DNA from: Onthophagus taurus
Lineage: Eukaryota > Arthropoda > Insecta > Coleoptera > Scarabaeidae
Direction: 5' to 3'
Assembly (NCBI RefSeq): GCF_036711975.1
Contig: NC_091966.1
Coordinates: 40,307,501-40,371,500 of the forward strand
DNA: 64,000 bases
Positions 26,039 through 37,560 of the stretch are shown piece by piece. Every line of letters begins with the position of its first letter. Within the stretch, counting starts at the first letter, position 1. Under the pieces are notes generated by a model. That model saw only the letters and a program-made list of their open reading frames with translations, was not told where the DNA came from and did not search any database. A program made the position numbers and the translations under genes.

Positions 26039-27713
26039 TTATTCTCCCAATGGTATAAAAGAGGGTAATTCACCCAAACTTTTTCTTTTATAAACAACAT
26101 CGGAAGCATCCAAATCCACATCCCCGACTTCAACAACATTTTCAGCCTCTTTTAAAAGATCTTGATCGCCATCGGTATCAATAAAATATCTCACCACCCC
26201 TTTTCCTTTACAATCATTATCAACATCTTTTTCTTCAATTTCTCTTTTACATTTATTTTTAATTTTATCTATTTTCGCTTTAAGTACTTTTATGTTCTTT
26301 TTTGCAACTTTCGCCTTAAACGTGAATTTCCTTACCGAATTTCCGTGAGGATATTGGCAGTGTTTCTTGGGACATTTTCCGGTTTTTTCGAAATTTGGAC
26401 ACAAAAATTGGTGACGTTTATCGCACTGAAATTTTAGTAATAATAATTTAATTTTTTTTGAAAGAATTTTTTACCTCTTTAGCTTTTTTACAAAATCCTT
26501 CCAAAAAATCGTTACAAATATCAGCCTTTGGATTAATTTTTACGTGTAAATATGGGCAATCTTCTCGAGTACACAATCCTTCCAAATAATATTTACAAGT
26601 TGGCATTTTTTCGGGGGATACTTTATGTGATAATAAGCAATTCTTTTTTAAACAGGCTCCTTGTAAAAATCTGCATAAAAACATGATTAATAAAAATATA
26701 AATACATTTTTTGTATTTTTACTTAGTGCATAAATCAATTTGATGGGGATTATGCGCTCTAAAACATTTCCCTTTATCTTTTCCATAACATACACCAAAT
26801 TTTCGATAAATTGGACATGGAATGTTACATTTTTTCATTTTACTCATAAAAATTTGTTTATTAAAGTTTCTTGTTTGACTAAAAAAAGTTTTTATTAATA
26901 AGAATTTTTTAAATTAAATCCTCTTTATATTTTACCTCAACAATAATTTTTTTTTATTTAAACTCAATCGTTTACTCAAATCCAAACTTGTATTACTCAA
27001 TTTATATATTCTTCCATTACGCTTAAAAACTTTTAATTTTTTCTTTGCAGGAGATTCACTCAAACTTAAATTAGCCTTTTTAAGTACATTTGGTGTTTTT
27101 TTATATAAAACCCCACTAATATTCACGAATTTATTACTCTTTTTAACCCCATCGCCCAAATTTGATAATTTATATCTTGTTCTTATAATCTTCTTTTTAT
27201 CACCAACATCAACTCTTTTATCAATCTTATATTTGCTTTTAATTCCAATTTTTTTCCACTCATCTATTTTATGCGCTTGATGAACAATTTTATATTTCGT
27301 ATGCAAAGATTTCCTACGTTCTTTTAAAGGACTCTTCACAGTTTTAACGCTTAATTTCACATCTTTATTTTCATTTAAATTAATTCCCAATCTTTCAACA
27401 GATAAAACTTTATTGTTATAATCATCATTCGAAATTGGTTTATTTTGCAATTTAATAATATTTGGATTGACATGTATCGTTCCTTTAAAATTCGGATTAA
27501 TATGAACGGTTTTCTTGAAATTTGGATTCACCAAAACAACGCAGGGTTTCTGGAAGTTTTGATTCACATAAACGAACCGATTTGGCATCATCAATGACGA
27601 GTTATTGGAGATCGGATCTAAATGCATTAAAACAACATCAATCTTTTAACACATTAAAAGTTAAATAACTTACGGATTTGGCCGTAATTGGAATTGGAGT
27701 TATTATAATCCAT
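26039..27713 (-). CDS. ZC3H3: Zinc finger CCCH protein 3 (mRNA 3'-end processing/export)
   Basis: A 486-residue nuclear RNA-binding protein with tandem CCCH fingers in the C-terminal half. ZC3H3 in flies and humans links polyadenylation to mRNA export. Exons: 27713-27674, 27617-26936, 26878-26723, 26670-26475, 26425-26039; every phase closes. The N-terminal half is basic and disordered, with three copies of an NPNFK-type motif between about residues 27 and 60. Fingers: [15 protein letters not shown], an unusual CCCH starting at the exon 3/4 border with [42 protein letters not shown], and [19 protein letters not shown]. The motif [10 protein letters not shown] between fingers is shared with vertebrate ZC3H3. 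Translation starts at [13 protein letters not shown]; the in-frame ATG at 27627 lies in the intron and is not used. Confidence 0.92.
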
Positions 27714-28041
27714 TTTTCATTCAAGATTATTACAGAAATTAAGTTCCTTTTATTAGTATTTTTGACAGATGTTTTTGACAGAAACGAGGTTAGGATCGTT
27801 TTAAGGATGTCATAGTCAAAAAAATTTAATAAAAAATTAAATGATTATCATTTAAAATAATATTAATTGGTTTCTTCTTTTAAAATAATTATAATTTTTA
27901 TAACGATTAATAAAACAAATAAAAATCATTTCTTATTTAAAATAAAGCGAAAATAACTTGATTTGACTCCAATCGCATCAAGCGCCATCTACGTCCCCAA
28001 GCAAAACCGCCATCGACTTTCTTTCGCATTTCCGTTAAGCC
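27714..28041. promoter_or_regulatory. Divergent promoter region ZC3H3 / RpL14
   Basis: The starts of ZC3H3 (minus) and RpL14 (plus) are 328 bp apart. A pyrimidine-rich CTTTCTTTCGC just before the RpL14 ATG (about 28018) fits a TOP/TCT initiator typical of ribosomal-protein genes. A CTCF-like AGCGCCATCTACG lies at 27981. Confidence 0.5.
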
Positions 28042-29124
28042 ATGGTGAGTGTTGTTCTTTTAATTTAAACTAATTCTTTATAAGTTATAAGTTATTTAAA
28101 CATTATTTTTCTTAAATAACTTGTATTTTATAATTTCCTTTTAATGTTGTAACATTTGTATCAATTAAAAGGACTTTTTTTTTAATCTTTAATGTTTGTC
28201 CACATGGCGTTCATCGCCGAATTAATTAAGGATTTATTATGGTTTTTTAGCCTTTCAGGAGGTTCGTTGAGACGGGGCGTGTGGCCATGGTGGCCGATGG
28301 CCCCAAAAAAGGCAAGCTGGTGAGCATTGTGGATGTTATTGATCAAACCAGGGTAAGTTAAAAAAGTGAGGTTATGTGCTTAATCTATTTATTTAGTTTT
28401 AAAGGTGATGATCCTTGTATTTTGATAGGAATTGCCGACTGATTCATTAATGAAGCTAGTACAATTCACTGAAAGTTTATATTGATACATATTTTTTATT
28501 TAATTCTAAATTATTGGGACTAATTTATGATTTTTTTTAAGGTTTTGATTGATGGACCAACAAGTAATGTAGCTAGGACTCAAATGAGATTAAACCAGCT
28601 ACATTTAACCAAATTTAGGATAAAATTCCCTTTCACAGCGTCAACTCGTGTTGTTAGGAAATCTTGGAATGATGCTAAAATCGATGAGAAGTGGAACGAA
28701 TCAGTTTGGGCACAAAAATTAGCTGCCAAAGAAAAGGTGATTAATTTAACTCGAGTATTTTAGCCCAAATTTAATTTAAATGATGATCCTTTTGTATTTG
28801 ATAGGAATTGCCGGCTGATTGTAATGAAGCCAATTTTTAAATCTGATTGTGTTTTAAAATTTATTAATTTATAAGTATTAGAGAATTTTTATTTAATTAT
28901 TTTATCGTTGTTTTTAGCGCGCTGCCCTAACAGATTTCGATCGTTTCAAGTTGAGACGGGCTAGGACTCGTAGGAATAAAATCAGATCCATTACTTTTTA
29001 TAATATGAAAATGACATCGTCTAGAAATGGTTCGCTTTTTGGTAAGAAGAAAATGGCTAAAGGCGGTGATAAGCCTAAAATCAAAAAAGCAGGGAAAAAA
29101 GAGGAGAAACCCAAGAAAAAATAA
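28042..29124 (+). CDS. RpL14: 60S ribosomal protein L14 (eL14)
   Basis: A 168-residue large-subunit ribosomal protein. Exons: 28042-28044 (the start codon alone), 28251-28352, 28542-28736, 28918-29124. The protein begins [13 protein letters not shown], as in Drosophila (MPFERFV), which places the acceptor of the second exon at 28250 rather than at the more 3' CAG at 28258. It carries [15 protein letters not shown] and VLIDGP, the KOW-like core, then [19 protein letters not shown] and a Lys-rich tail. The start codon split from the rest by an intron is common in ribosomal-protein genes. Introns 2 and 3 each hold a C/D box snoRNA. Confidence 0.96.
28400..28477 (+). ncRNA. C/D box snoRNA in RpL14 intron 2
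   Basis: C box GTGATGA at 28405-28411, D' box CTGA at 28439-28442, a C'-like TTAATGA near 28448, and D box CTGA at 28469-28472. The word TTTGATAGGAATTGCCG lies immediately upstream of D', in the guide position, and is shared with the snoRNA in the next intron. Short complementary flanks could close a terminal stem. Probably directs 2'-O-methylation of an rRNA or snRNA nucleotide paired five bases upstream of D'; I did not identify the target. Confidence 0.75.
28776..28851 (+). ncRNA. C/D box snoRNA in RpL14 intron 3, paralogue
   Basis: C box ATGATGA at 28780-28786, D' box CTGA at 28815-28818, C'-like GTAATGA near 28821 and D box CTGA at 28843-28846. The same guide word, TTTGATAGGAATTGCCG, precedes D'; the region between D' and D differs from the first copy. 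The two are thus intron-hosted paralogues sharing one guide and probably one target. Confidence 0.75.
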
Positions 29125-29265
29125 CATAAATTTGTGTTAAGGACGAATATATAAGTTTATATTATAAAGTTGTGTTTTATTTTAAAGCTTAATTTCTAAT
29201 TTTAATGAAAATATATTTAAATAACAATTTTTAATTAAAAAGTTTTTGACAGTTTGACAATTAAA

Positions 29266-29808
29266 AATCATAACCTCAAAATTTGACAGTTCTCAGTTTA
29301 TTATTGTGCTTAATTAGTTATTATAAATAAATCAATAATATACATTACACAAGTTGAAGCAGGTAATAATTTAATTATAATTTCTTAAAAAAGAATAATT
29401 AAAGTTTTTGGAAATAAAAAATCCTGATTTTACAGGTATTGACATCTAAAAAAAATTATAACCTCAAAATTTGACAGTTCTCAATTTATTATTTTGCTTA
29501 ATTGTAAATTATCTATAAATTAATAATATAATTTACACAAGCCGAATCAGGTAATAATTGAATCATGAATTTAATTTCTTAAAAAGAATGATTGATAAAA
29601 ATGTTTGAAAATTAAAAGATCCGGAATTTACCGACATTAACAAATAAAAAAAATCATAACCTCAAACTTTGACAGTTCTGAATTTATTATTTTGCTTAAT
29701 TACAAATTATCAATAAATAAATCAATAATGTACATTATACAAGCCGAATCAGGTAATAATTCAATCATAATTTTAATTGCTTAAAAAGAATAATTATAAT
29801 TTTATAAG
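29266..29808 (+). promoter_or_regulatory. Triplicated promoter / non-coding first exon of nibrin
   Basis: Three direct copies, about 188 and 198 bp apart, beginning with TAACCTCAAA at about 29271, 29459 and 29657, each running through TTTGACAGTTCT, TTATTATT, GCTTAATT and ending in CAG then GTAATAATT, a usable donor (29363, 29551, 29753). An acceptor, TTTATAAG, at 29808 precedes the ATG by 20 bases, so each copy could give a first exon spliced to the coding exon; from the last copy the intron would be 56 bp. A short out-of-frame upstream ATG at 29824 overlaps the nibrin start. Confidence 0.6.
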
Positions 29809-29828
29809 GTCCCCAAGCGTTTTATGTT

Positions 29829-31637
29829 ATGGAACAAAACAAAGAGTATGTAATAGGTCGAAAAGGATGCGAATTTCTGATTGAAAATGATTCCTCAGTA
29901 AGTAAGCGACATGCTACAATAACACTTAAAGATGATATCTTACAAATTGAGGATGTTGGTTCAAAATTTTCCACCTTCATTAACTCATTCAAAATAGAGG
30001 AAAATCATACTGAAACATTACGAGAAAATGATGTCGTTAGATTTGGAATGTTAAATTCATATTATAAGTAATCATTTTGTTTTATAAAATGTAATAAGAG
30101 TTAATCAATTTTTTTTAGAGTCATAAAGAAGAATTTAGTTGTTTTATGTTCTGGGTTAACACCACCAAATAAAACTAAGCTTAAACAAATGTTAGAAACT
30201 CTAAATGGTAAATTAGTGAAAGAATGGGATGAAGAACTTAATTATTTAACTGTTGATAAAATTGTTTTAACCTCAAAAGTAATTCAAGCAATAATCGAAG
30301 GTTTACCAATAGTTTCCTTAGGATATTTCGAACAACTTCAAAATTGTATCAAAAATAACCAAATCCCACCAAATGAAAAAGAATATTTGCCAAAACCATC
30401 AACTATTTTGCTAAAAAATTTAAATTTCGATTACAACCCAGAAAGAAAAAGTTTATTTAAAAACAAAGTATTCGTTTTTAAAAGAAAATCGAATCTAGAC
30501 GACATTATTAATCGTTGCGGGGGTAAATCAATTGTATATAATGAAGAAACTATAACTAAAGAGTCTCTCGAACAATGCAATCCACAATACATTTTAATTT
30601 CTGATGAAGTTTTCGATCCAAAATCAAAACATCCATTCGATAAATTAATTTACCTATTAATTCAACTTAAAAAACGGGCGATTCCACAACAAGAAATTCC
30701 TTTAGCAATTATGAAATGTTGTATTAAAACAAATTGTAACCCCGATTTTGACCGGGTTGGAAATTTATTAAAAGAAAGTGATAACTCCTTAAAACCTAAC
30801 CTTTTAGTAGCTGAAACTGAGTCGAAATTTACCGAAGTTGATGTTGGATCAGCGAAAATTGTTCCAGAAACGTTTCAATCTCAATTTATAAACGATGACG
30901 TTGAAGATATTCTTAAACCATCAGAATCAGAACGGTTTAAACGTTTATCCCAGGATGATATTAAAAGTGACAATATAAAGAAACCACGAATTTCGCATAA
31001 TATTTTTACATCTACTCAAATTGAAGAGGATAAAACTGTTTTATCAGAGCAATCTTCGAACACATTATCTCAAATGTTTAAAAGAAAAACTCCTGATGTT
31101 GATAATAAAAGCCTAGAAATTACAAAAAAGCAAAAAATTTTAAATCCTTTTGGGTTAATTTCTTCAAATAATACATCTATATCATCGTCTTTAAAAACTC
31201 AATTAAACGTTTCAAAGAAAAATTCTTTATTTAATCCATTTGCTACAGCAACTATTAAAGAAGAACCACAAGCATCGACAAGTAATAATAATAACACTGA
31301 GGTTGATGGAAATGTCGTAATAAAAGATGAAAATTGCGGTTTAGACCGATATCAAACAGAATTTCTTTGGAAAACAATCAACGAAAATGATGATGGGGAA
31401 ATTTGTATGAAAACGAAAGATTTGGGTATAAATAAACTTATGGAATCTTTTAAAGATTGCGTCGTTGTTAAGAAGGTTCCTTTGGTGGTTAGGGATACGA
31501 GCGCGTTGGGAAGTATTAGTTTTAATGAATCTGGAAAGCCGAATTTTAAAAGGTTCAAGAAATTAAATCCTTTACACGTTCAGACATCTGTCATTAAAAA
31601 TTTTAAAACCTACGTATGTTGCGTTGATGGTTCTTAG
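29829..31637 (+). CDS. NBN: Nibrin (NBS1), MRN complex subunit
   Basis: A 585-residue regulatory subunit of the Mre11-Rad50-Nbs1 complex, which senses DNA double-strand breaks and activates ATM. Exons 29829-30067 and 30119-31637, phase 2. FHA domain at about residues 5-82 with IGRKGCEFLI and SVSKRHATI, including the phosphothreonine-binding Arg and Ser; it is followed directly by tandem BRCT domains (about 85-165, VLCSGLTP; and about 180-290, NKVFVFKRKSNLDDII with GGKS). Then a long disordered Ser/Asn-rich stretch and the Mre11-binding motif GKPNFKRFKKLNPL near the end. Human NBN ends in an ATM-binding acidic and FRY motif; no clear counterpart is seen here. The last codons include TAC then GTATGTTG, a possible donor, so a further 3' exon is not excluded. 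Confidence 0.92.
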
Positions 31638-31689
31638 TAATTTAAGTTAATAATTAATTTATGTTGTTCTGTGTTTATTATTTTCATTT

Positions 31690-33865
31690 TATAAAGATTT
31701 TCTTATCTTAATTATTTAATTTTAATCCTTTTATGTCATCTGTCATTTCCAAAAATTTCGAGGTTAGAATCTTTTTTTGTAATTAAAAATAATTAAATAA
31801 AGTGGAAATTATTTTTCGATGGATTTTGATTTCAATCAATAAAGAAAGTTTTCTTACAAAAAGTAATAAAGTTATCATTTAATTAAAAGTAAAAATAATT
31901 CAATTCTAATAATTATTTAGATGTCTTTTATGTCATCTGTCATTTCCTAAAATTTCGAGGTTAAAACTTTTTTTTTAATTAAAAATATTTAAATAAAGTG
32001 GAAATTATTTTTCGATGCGTTTTGATTTCAATAAATAAAGAAAGTTTTCTTACAAAAAATTAATAAAGTTATCATTTAATTAAGATTAAAAATAATTTAA
32101 TTCTAATAATTATTTGTCTTTTGTCATCTGTCATTTCCTAAAATTTCGAGGTTAGAACTTTTTTTTTAATTAAAAATATTTAAATAAAGTGGAAATTAAT
32201 TTTCGATGCATTTTGATTTCAATAAATAAAGTAAGTTTTCTTACAAAAAATTAATAAAGTTATCATTTAATTAAGATTAAAAATATTTCAATTTTAATAA
32301 TAATTAATGTCTTTTATGTCATCTGTCATTTCCAAAAATTTCGAGGTTAGTATTTTTTTAATTAAAAATATTTAAATAAAGTGGAAATTATTTTTCGATG
32401 TCATCCAAAAATTTCGAGGTTAGAATCCTTTTTTGTAATTAAATATAATTATATAATTAAATAAAGTGGAAATTATTTTTCGATGCATTTTGATTTCAAT
32501 CAATAAAGAAAGGTTTCTTACCAAAAGCAATAAAGTTATCATTTAATTAAGATTAAAAATAATTCAATTCTTATAATTATTTGTCTTTTATGTCATCTGT
32601 CATTTCCTAAAATTTCGAGGTTAGAACTTTTTTTTTAATTAAAAATATTTAAATAAAGTGGAAATTATTTTTCGATGCGTTTTGATTTCAATAAATAAAG
32701 AAAGTTTTCTTACAAAAAATTAATAAAGTTATCATTTAATTAAGATTAAAAATAATTTAATTCTAATAATTATTTGTCTTTTGTCATCTGTCATTTCAAA
32801 AAATTTCGAGGTTAGAATCTTATTTGTAATTAAAAATTTTTAAATAAAGTGGAAATTATTTTTCGATGTATTTTGATTTCAATAAATAAAGAAAGTTTTC
32901 TTACAAAAAGTAATAAAGTTATCATTTAATTAAGATTAAAAATAATTCAATTTTAATAATAATTAATGTTTTTTATGTCATTTGTCATTTCAAAAAATTT
33001 CAAGGTTAGTATTTTTTTAATTAAAAATATTTAAATAAAGTGGAAATTATTTTTCGATGTCATCCAAAAATTTCGAGGTTAGAATCCTTTTTTTGTAATT
33101 AAATATAATTATATAATTAAATAAAGTGGACATTATTTTTCGATGCATTTTGATTTCAATCAATAAAGAAAGTTTTCTTACCAAAAGTAATAAAGTTATC
33201 ATTTAATTAAGATTAAAAATAATTCAATTCTAATGATTATTTGTCTTTTATGTCATCTGTCATTTCAAAAAATTTCGAGGTTAGAATCTTTTTTTTGTAA
33301 TTAAAAATAATTAAATAAAGTGGAAATTATTTTTCGATGTCATCCAAAAATTTCGAGGTTAGAATCCTTTTTTGTAATTAAATATAATTATATAATTAAA
33401 TAAAGTGGAAATTATTTTTCGATGGATTTTGATTTCAACCAATAAAGAAAGTTTTTTTACAAAAAGTAATAAAGTTATCATTTAATTAAGATTAAAAATA
33501 ATTTAATTCTAATAATTATTTATGTCATCTCTCATTTCCAAAAATTTCGAGGTTAGTATCTCGCATTTTTTTATTAAAAATAAATAAAGAAGAAATTATT
33601 TTTCGATGGATTTTGATTTCAATAAATAAAGAAAGTTTTCTTACAAAAAATTAATAAAGTTATCATTTAATTAAGAGTAAATATAATTCAATTCTAATAA
33701 TTATTTGTCTTTTATGTTATCTGTCACTTCCAAAAATTTCGAGGTTAGAATCTTTTTTTGTGATTAAAAATATTTAAATAAAGTGGAAATTATTTTTGAA
33801 TGCATTTTGATTTCAATAAATAAAGAAAGTTTTCTTACAAAAAGGTATCATTTCATTAAGATGTA
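31690..33865. repeat. ~190-bp satellite array with higher-order repeats
   Basis: About twelve direct units with the landmarks ATGTCATCTGTCATTTCC, AAATTTCGAGGTTAGAA, AAATAAAGTGGAAATTATTT, TTCGATG, TTTTGATTTCAAT and AATAAAGTTATCATTTAATT. Full units are about 190-197 bp. Short units of about 80 bp (junction TTCGATGTCATCCAAAAATT) occur at about 32393, 33053 and 33337; the first two lie exactly 660 bp apart together with their neighbours, so a higher-order block has been copied. Lies between the 3' ends of nibrin and TMEM120. Confidence 0.85.
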
Positions 33866-34109
33866 AAGTAATTTAATTAGGATATGCAACATGTTAAAAT
33901 ATACATAGTTGCATTTTAGGTTGCCTAGATTTTTAAATAAATAATTTTAAAAATATTTTAAATTACATTTATTATTAAATACCCCATTGTAATGAATACA
34001 AAATACACAAAAATAATACATTGTATTTTTTCCAGACATCTCAATATACACGGTTTGAGTTACACAAATTTATTATTTAGTTTATTATTATTAACTCATA
34101 ATTTCCCTT

Positions 34110-35833
34110 TCATTCTGTTTTCTTTGGTTCCTTAGCTCCAGTCTAAAAAGAATGAAATACTCACTTATATTAAAATAAATATTATTAAATTTACCTCTAA
34201 AAATTTCTTCCTTTTTAAAATAACTTGACTCATAAGTTTATACCGTTGCTTCACTCTCTCTTTAAATTTACTTGGAATGACCAAAGTGGTAGTTGTTGCA
34301 TTACCAATAAACAGAACCAAAAACATCCAGCTGAGTACTTTAATATGCCAAGTTGCGCTTGGGTAAAAACTCAATTGATATAAAACGTAAGCGTTATATA
34401 ATTGGAAAATATAGCCGACGAATAAAAATGGAATGAGAAAGCTTAACCCGCGTGACATCCACGAATGGAAACCTTCTATTGTTATATCCATATTGTGACG
34501 CTCCCCAAGCGCTTTTAGGCGATATAATTGGCCCCTTTGGTAAATAAATTGTAAATATTGAACAACACCTACAAAAAAAATTAAATAACATATTCAAAAT
34601 GATTTAAATTAATTGATTTTACTTAAATAAACGTTGAACCACATAAATTGGTTTCTAAATTCAAGCCAAGTCGTTTGATCAGGCCAAATTAACAGAATTG
34701 CAGCTGCTACCGTCGATATAAAATGATGCAGTCTCCACCAACCTTTAATTTTTGAACCATTTACTTTTAGAATACTTTCTCTTATTGTTAAGGTGCAATA
34801 ATACCAAACCAGTAAGAAAATATTACATAATTCTAAAGCCCTGTAATGTTAGATGAATCAAAATTTTTGTGTCATAAAAATGAGATAATTTAACTTACCT
34901 AAATCTAACACATAAATTAAGGATAGCAAATATGAATCCTATTATACTTAAAACCAATTTGAACTTTTCGTAATCATCTTTATATTTAAACCTAAAAAAA
35001 TTTAAAAAATTAATTTGACATTTTTTTTTAGGTTATGTTTGATTTTTTTTTAAAGTAATTTTTGTTATATTTGAGATAAAAGAATTAATCATTTTTGGAG
35101 TGATTAATCTTGATATGTAACAATTAATTTTCAATTTAAAAAACCTAAATAGACAATCCTAATTGTATAATTTTGATAAGATTTTTTTGAGGTTATATTT
35201 TTTTTTTATAAATTTGTGGGGCACTTTGAAATAACCTTGTTATTAATCTTTTTAATTCTTAACCTTATCAAAACTCTTTTTATTTCTTAACTCTTCTCAT
35301 TTGAGAGTTTTAAGGATTAATTATTCCAAATTTTAATTCCGTTTTAAAAAAAAATTAAATTACTTTGCCTCCTTGTTTAAAATCGAAACATTCACATTTC
35401 CTAAAATAATCCTTAAATAAACTCCATTTTTCTTGGGTAAGGTTTGTTCAATTTCTTCCAAATGAGCTGTTCTTTTCAAAATTTTATTTTCCAATTCTTC
35501 AACTTGCCCTTTATCATGGTCGTTCTTTTTTAACCTAAAAAAATCGAATTAAATTAAAATATAAAAATATCCTTTTTGATTAACCAACTCTTTTAAATTT
35601 CTGGAAATAATTCCTAATCGGTACTTTTGCTTCCCAACGTGTTCGATACATTTCTTTTGAACCTTATCGACCTCATCTAATTTCTCCAAATAAGTTCTAT
35701 TCGAAGTCTGTAAGAAAGCAATTTCAAAACATTAAAAATTCAAAAGGAAACCTGTTAACCTAACCTCTAATTCTTTAAAATCCTCCGTTAATTCTTTCCA
35801 ATCGTCAAAAATCGACGTTGGACTCGCACACAT
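34110..35833 (-). CDS. TMEM120: Transmembrane protein 120 (TMEM120/TACAN family)
   Basis: A 358-residue membrane protein; vertebrate TMEM120A/B sit in the inner nuclear membrane and ER, affect fat-cell differentiation, bind coenzyme A in an ELOVL-like fold, and TMEM120A was reported as a mechanosensitive channel (disputed). Seven exons: 35833-35765, 35707-35589, 35534-35364, 34991-34899, 34840-34623, 34568-34195, 34142-34110. An N-terminal coiled coil is followed by [63 protein letters not shown] and [20 protein letters not shown], all family signatures. The second exon's donor is GTTGGT after AAAGA, chosen because it alone keeps the frame. Confidence 0.94.
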
Positions 35834-36535
35834 CTTGAATTTGACTAGAACTATTATCAAAGTGGGCCCCAAACTATATTTTTCGCTGCACTTAACGAGT
35901 TGTTAATCCACTGTGACCGACGACCGCCGATCGAAGTGGAAGTAACACGTAATCCACTTTTTATACCATTATTAAGCTACCTATCTGTATTTTTTTCAAT
36001 ACGAGTTATGATATCGGAGGATTTTTTAGATTTTCAGATTGATAACACGCAACACGGTTGATTAACACAGTCAATGACCTTGAACCTTCAAAACACAAAG
36101 GGCATACGAGTTTTTTTTTTATTGGCGCCAAAATCTAAAATTTAAAAATTTACTCACTTTTTAATAATACGATAATAATTGTGATTTAATTTGTTTTCGA
36201 TTTTATCGAAACGAAAATTGTTGAAGCGAAATAATTTAAAAATTTAAATAAAACGATAATCCTTGCATATAAAAATTGACAAGATCAAGGTTGCAATAAA
36301 TTAAACATAGATGTCATCGCGAATGACTCATTTATTCATTAATTTTTTAATTATGCTTTATTAATTTTTGTTATTTTAAAACGGGAAAATCTAAATGTTT
36401 AAATTTAATTAATAAAACGATTTAATAAATTATTAATGAAATTCTATTAATGAATAAAGAAACTAAAAGTTACTACTGTTCTGTGAAGTTAGGTATTAAG
36501 CTCTAACAAATTACAGAAAAAAAATATTTTAAAGC
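35834..36535. promoter_or_regulatory. TMEM120 upstream region
   Basis: Contains the TMEM120 promoter (GC-richer stretch ACTGTGACCGACGACCGCCG at about 35911-35930) and then AT-rich intergenic DNA. No coding region. Confidence 0.4.
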
Positions 36536-36865
36536 AAAAAAAGAGGTCTTGGAGGAGTTTCTGTGAGGAAGTGAAAGACACAAGGCAATGCAAGAAATCA
36601 CAAGATTCTCGGTAGAGATTTTTTCATTATAATACTAATACTGTGATATTGGTTGCATACTTGCAATGATGACGTCGGGTACGATAATTAATTAACACAC
36701 TGTATGTATTGGGACATTTTACACAATAAACTAGTCGGAGACAAACTAGTCTTCATAATCCGCCCAACTATCCAAGGTGAAGAAATTCCTTTCTCAAAAG
36801 AAGTCAGATATCTGAGAATAATAATAGACAAAACCCTCTCATGGAATGGAGATCACATTATTGGC
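36536..36865 (+). pseudogene. LINE fragment (reverse transcriptase, part)
   Basis: Broken reading pieces typical of a Jockey-like LINE: WRSFCEEVKDTRQCKK at about 36546-36595, and IRPTIQGEEIPFSKEVRYLR with IDKTLSWN at about 36758-36847, the segment just after the catalytic domain. The intervening part is deleted. It is joined directly to mariner-like sequence at about 36860. Confidence 0.65.
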
Positions 36866-37560
36866 CCAATCTTTATAGACGCCAGTTTGACAGGAGAACA
36901 ATATCTTGAAATATTTTAAGACTTTGTGTACTCTAATTGACATTGCTAAGAACGTTGAAAGATACTCGGAACAACATTTATTTTTCCAATAAGATGGTGT
37001 TCCACCATATTATGTTGTTGCTGTAAGGGAGCTTTTGATAAAAACTTTCTTGGTCAATGGATAGGTTGAAGAGGTGCTGTAGAATGGCTGCCCAACCCAA
37101 CCCAACCCAACCAGATCTCCAGACCTCTTCCCTTTAGATTTTTGGAAGAGTTACGCCAGCGCATTATTGATGAATGCAGAACAATAACTCCTGAAATGCT
37201 AAAAAATTTTAGGAAAAAATTTGAATAAAACTTATATACTTGTATGGATGTTGGTGGTGCTAACTTTGAACATTTATTGGGTTAAGCTTTTTCTTAAGGG
37301 TTAAGAATTTTTTCTTTTCTTAATGAATAACATGTTTGTTTTTAATTTTTCTTACTGGAAATATGTCTTATGTTAAGTGACATTGAGGTTGTTAAATCGT
37401 TCTAACTAACAATCTTTTTTGTATTGTATCAATAAAAACAAGACCTATTAAATGATGTATGTTTGGGGTATAATTTTTGAGTCAAAAGTTGTCTTCCTGT
37501 GAAACAAACTTGACATCTTTCAGTTTTTTTTTTCGACCAGTTAAGTATGCCCCACCTGTA
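36866..37560 (+). pseudogene. Mariner/Tc1-like DNA transposon, 3' half
   Basis: Transposase remains in several frames: GPIFIDASLTGEQYLE near 36871-36918, FQQDGVPPHY-like at about 36986-37015 (a stop replaces Gln), a WIGxRGAVEW block near 37055-37090, and LEELRQRIIDECRTITPEML at 37143-37200, ending GGANFEHLL-like. A CCCAA microsatellite has grown at 37092-37113. The right end is probably at 37560 (complement CAGGTGGGGCATACTTAACT). The left half is missing. Several stops and frameshifts: a dead copy. Confidence 0.7.

Noticed and set aside
27617-27629. ATG at 27627 as ZC3H3 start
   Set aside because: A phase-matching upstream exon (27713-27674) with a GTAAGT donor gives a better start, and the ATG lies before the acceptor.
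28251-28260. RpL14 exon 2 starting after the CAG at 28258
   Set aside because: That would break the frame after the lone ATG exon; the upstream acceptor gives MPFRRFVE, as in the fly protein.
31690-33865. Regular repeats suggesting a CRISPR array
   Set aside because: Eukaryotic DNA; units of ~190 bp without short repeat and unique spacer alternation: a tandem satellite.
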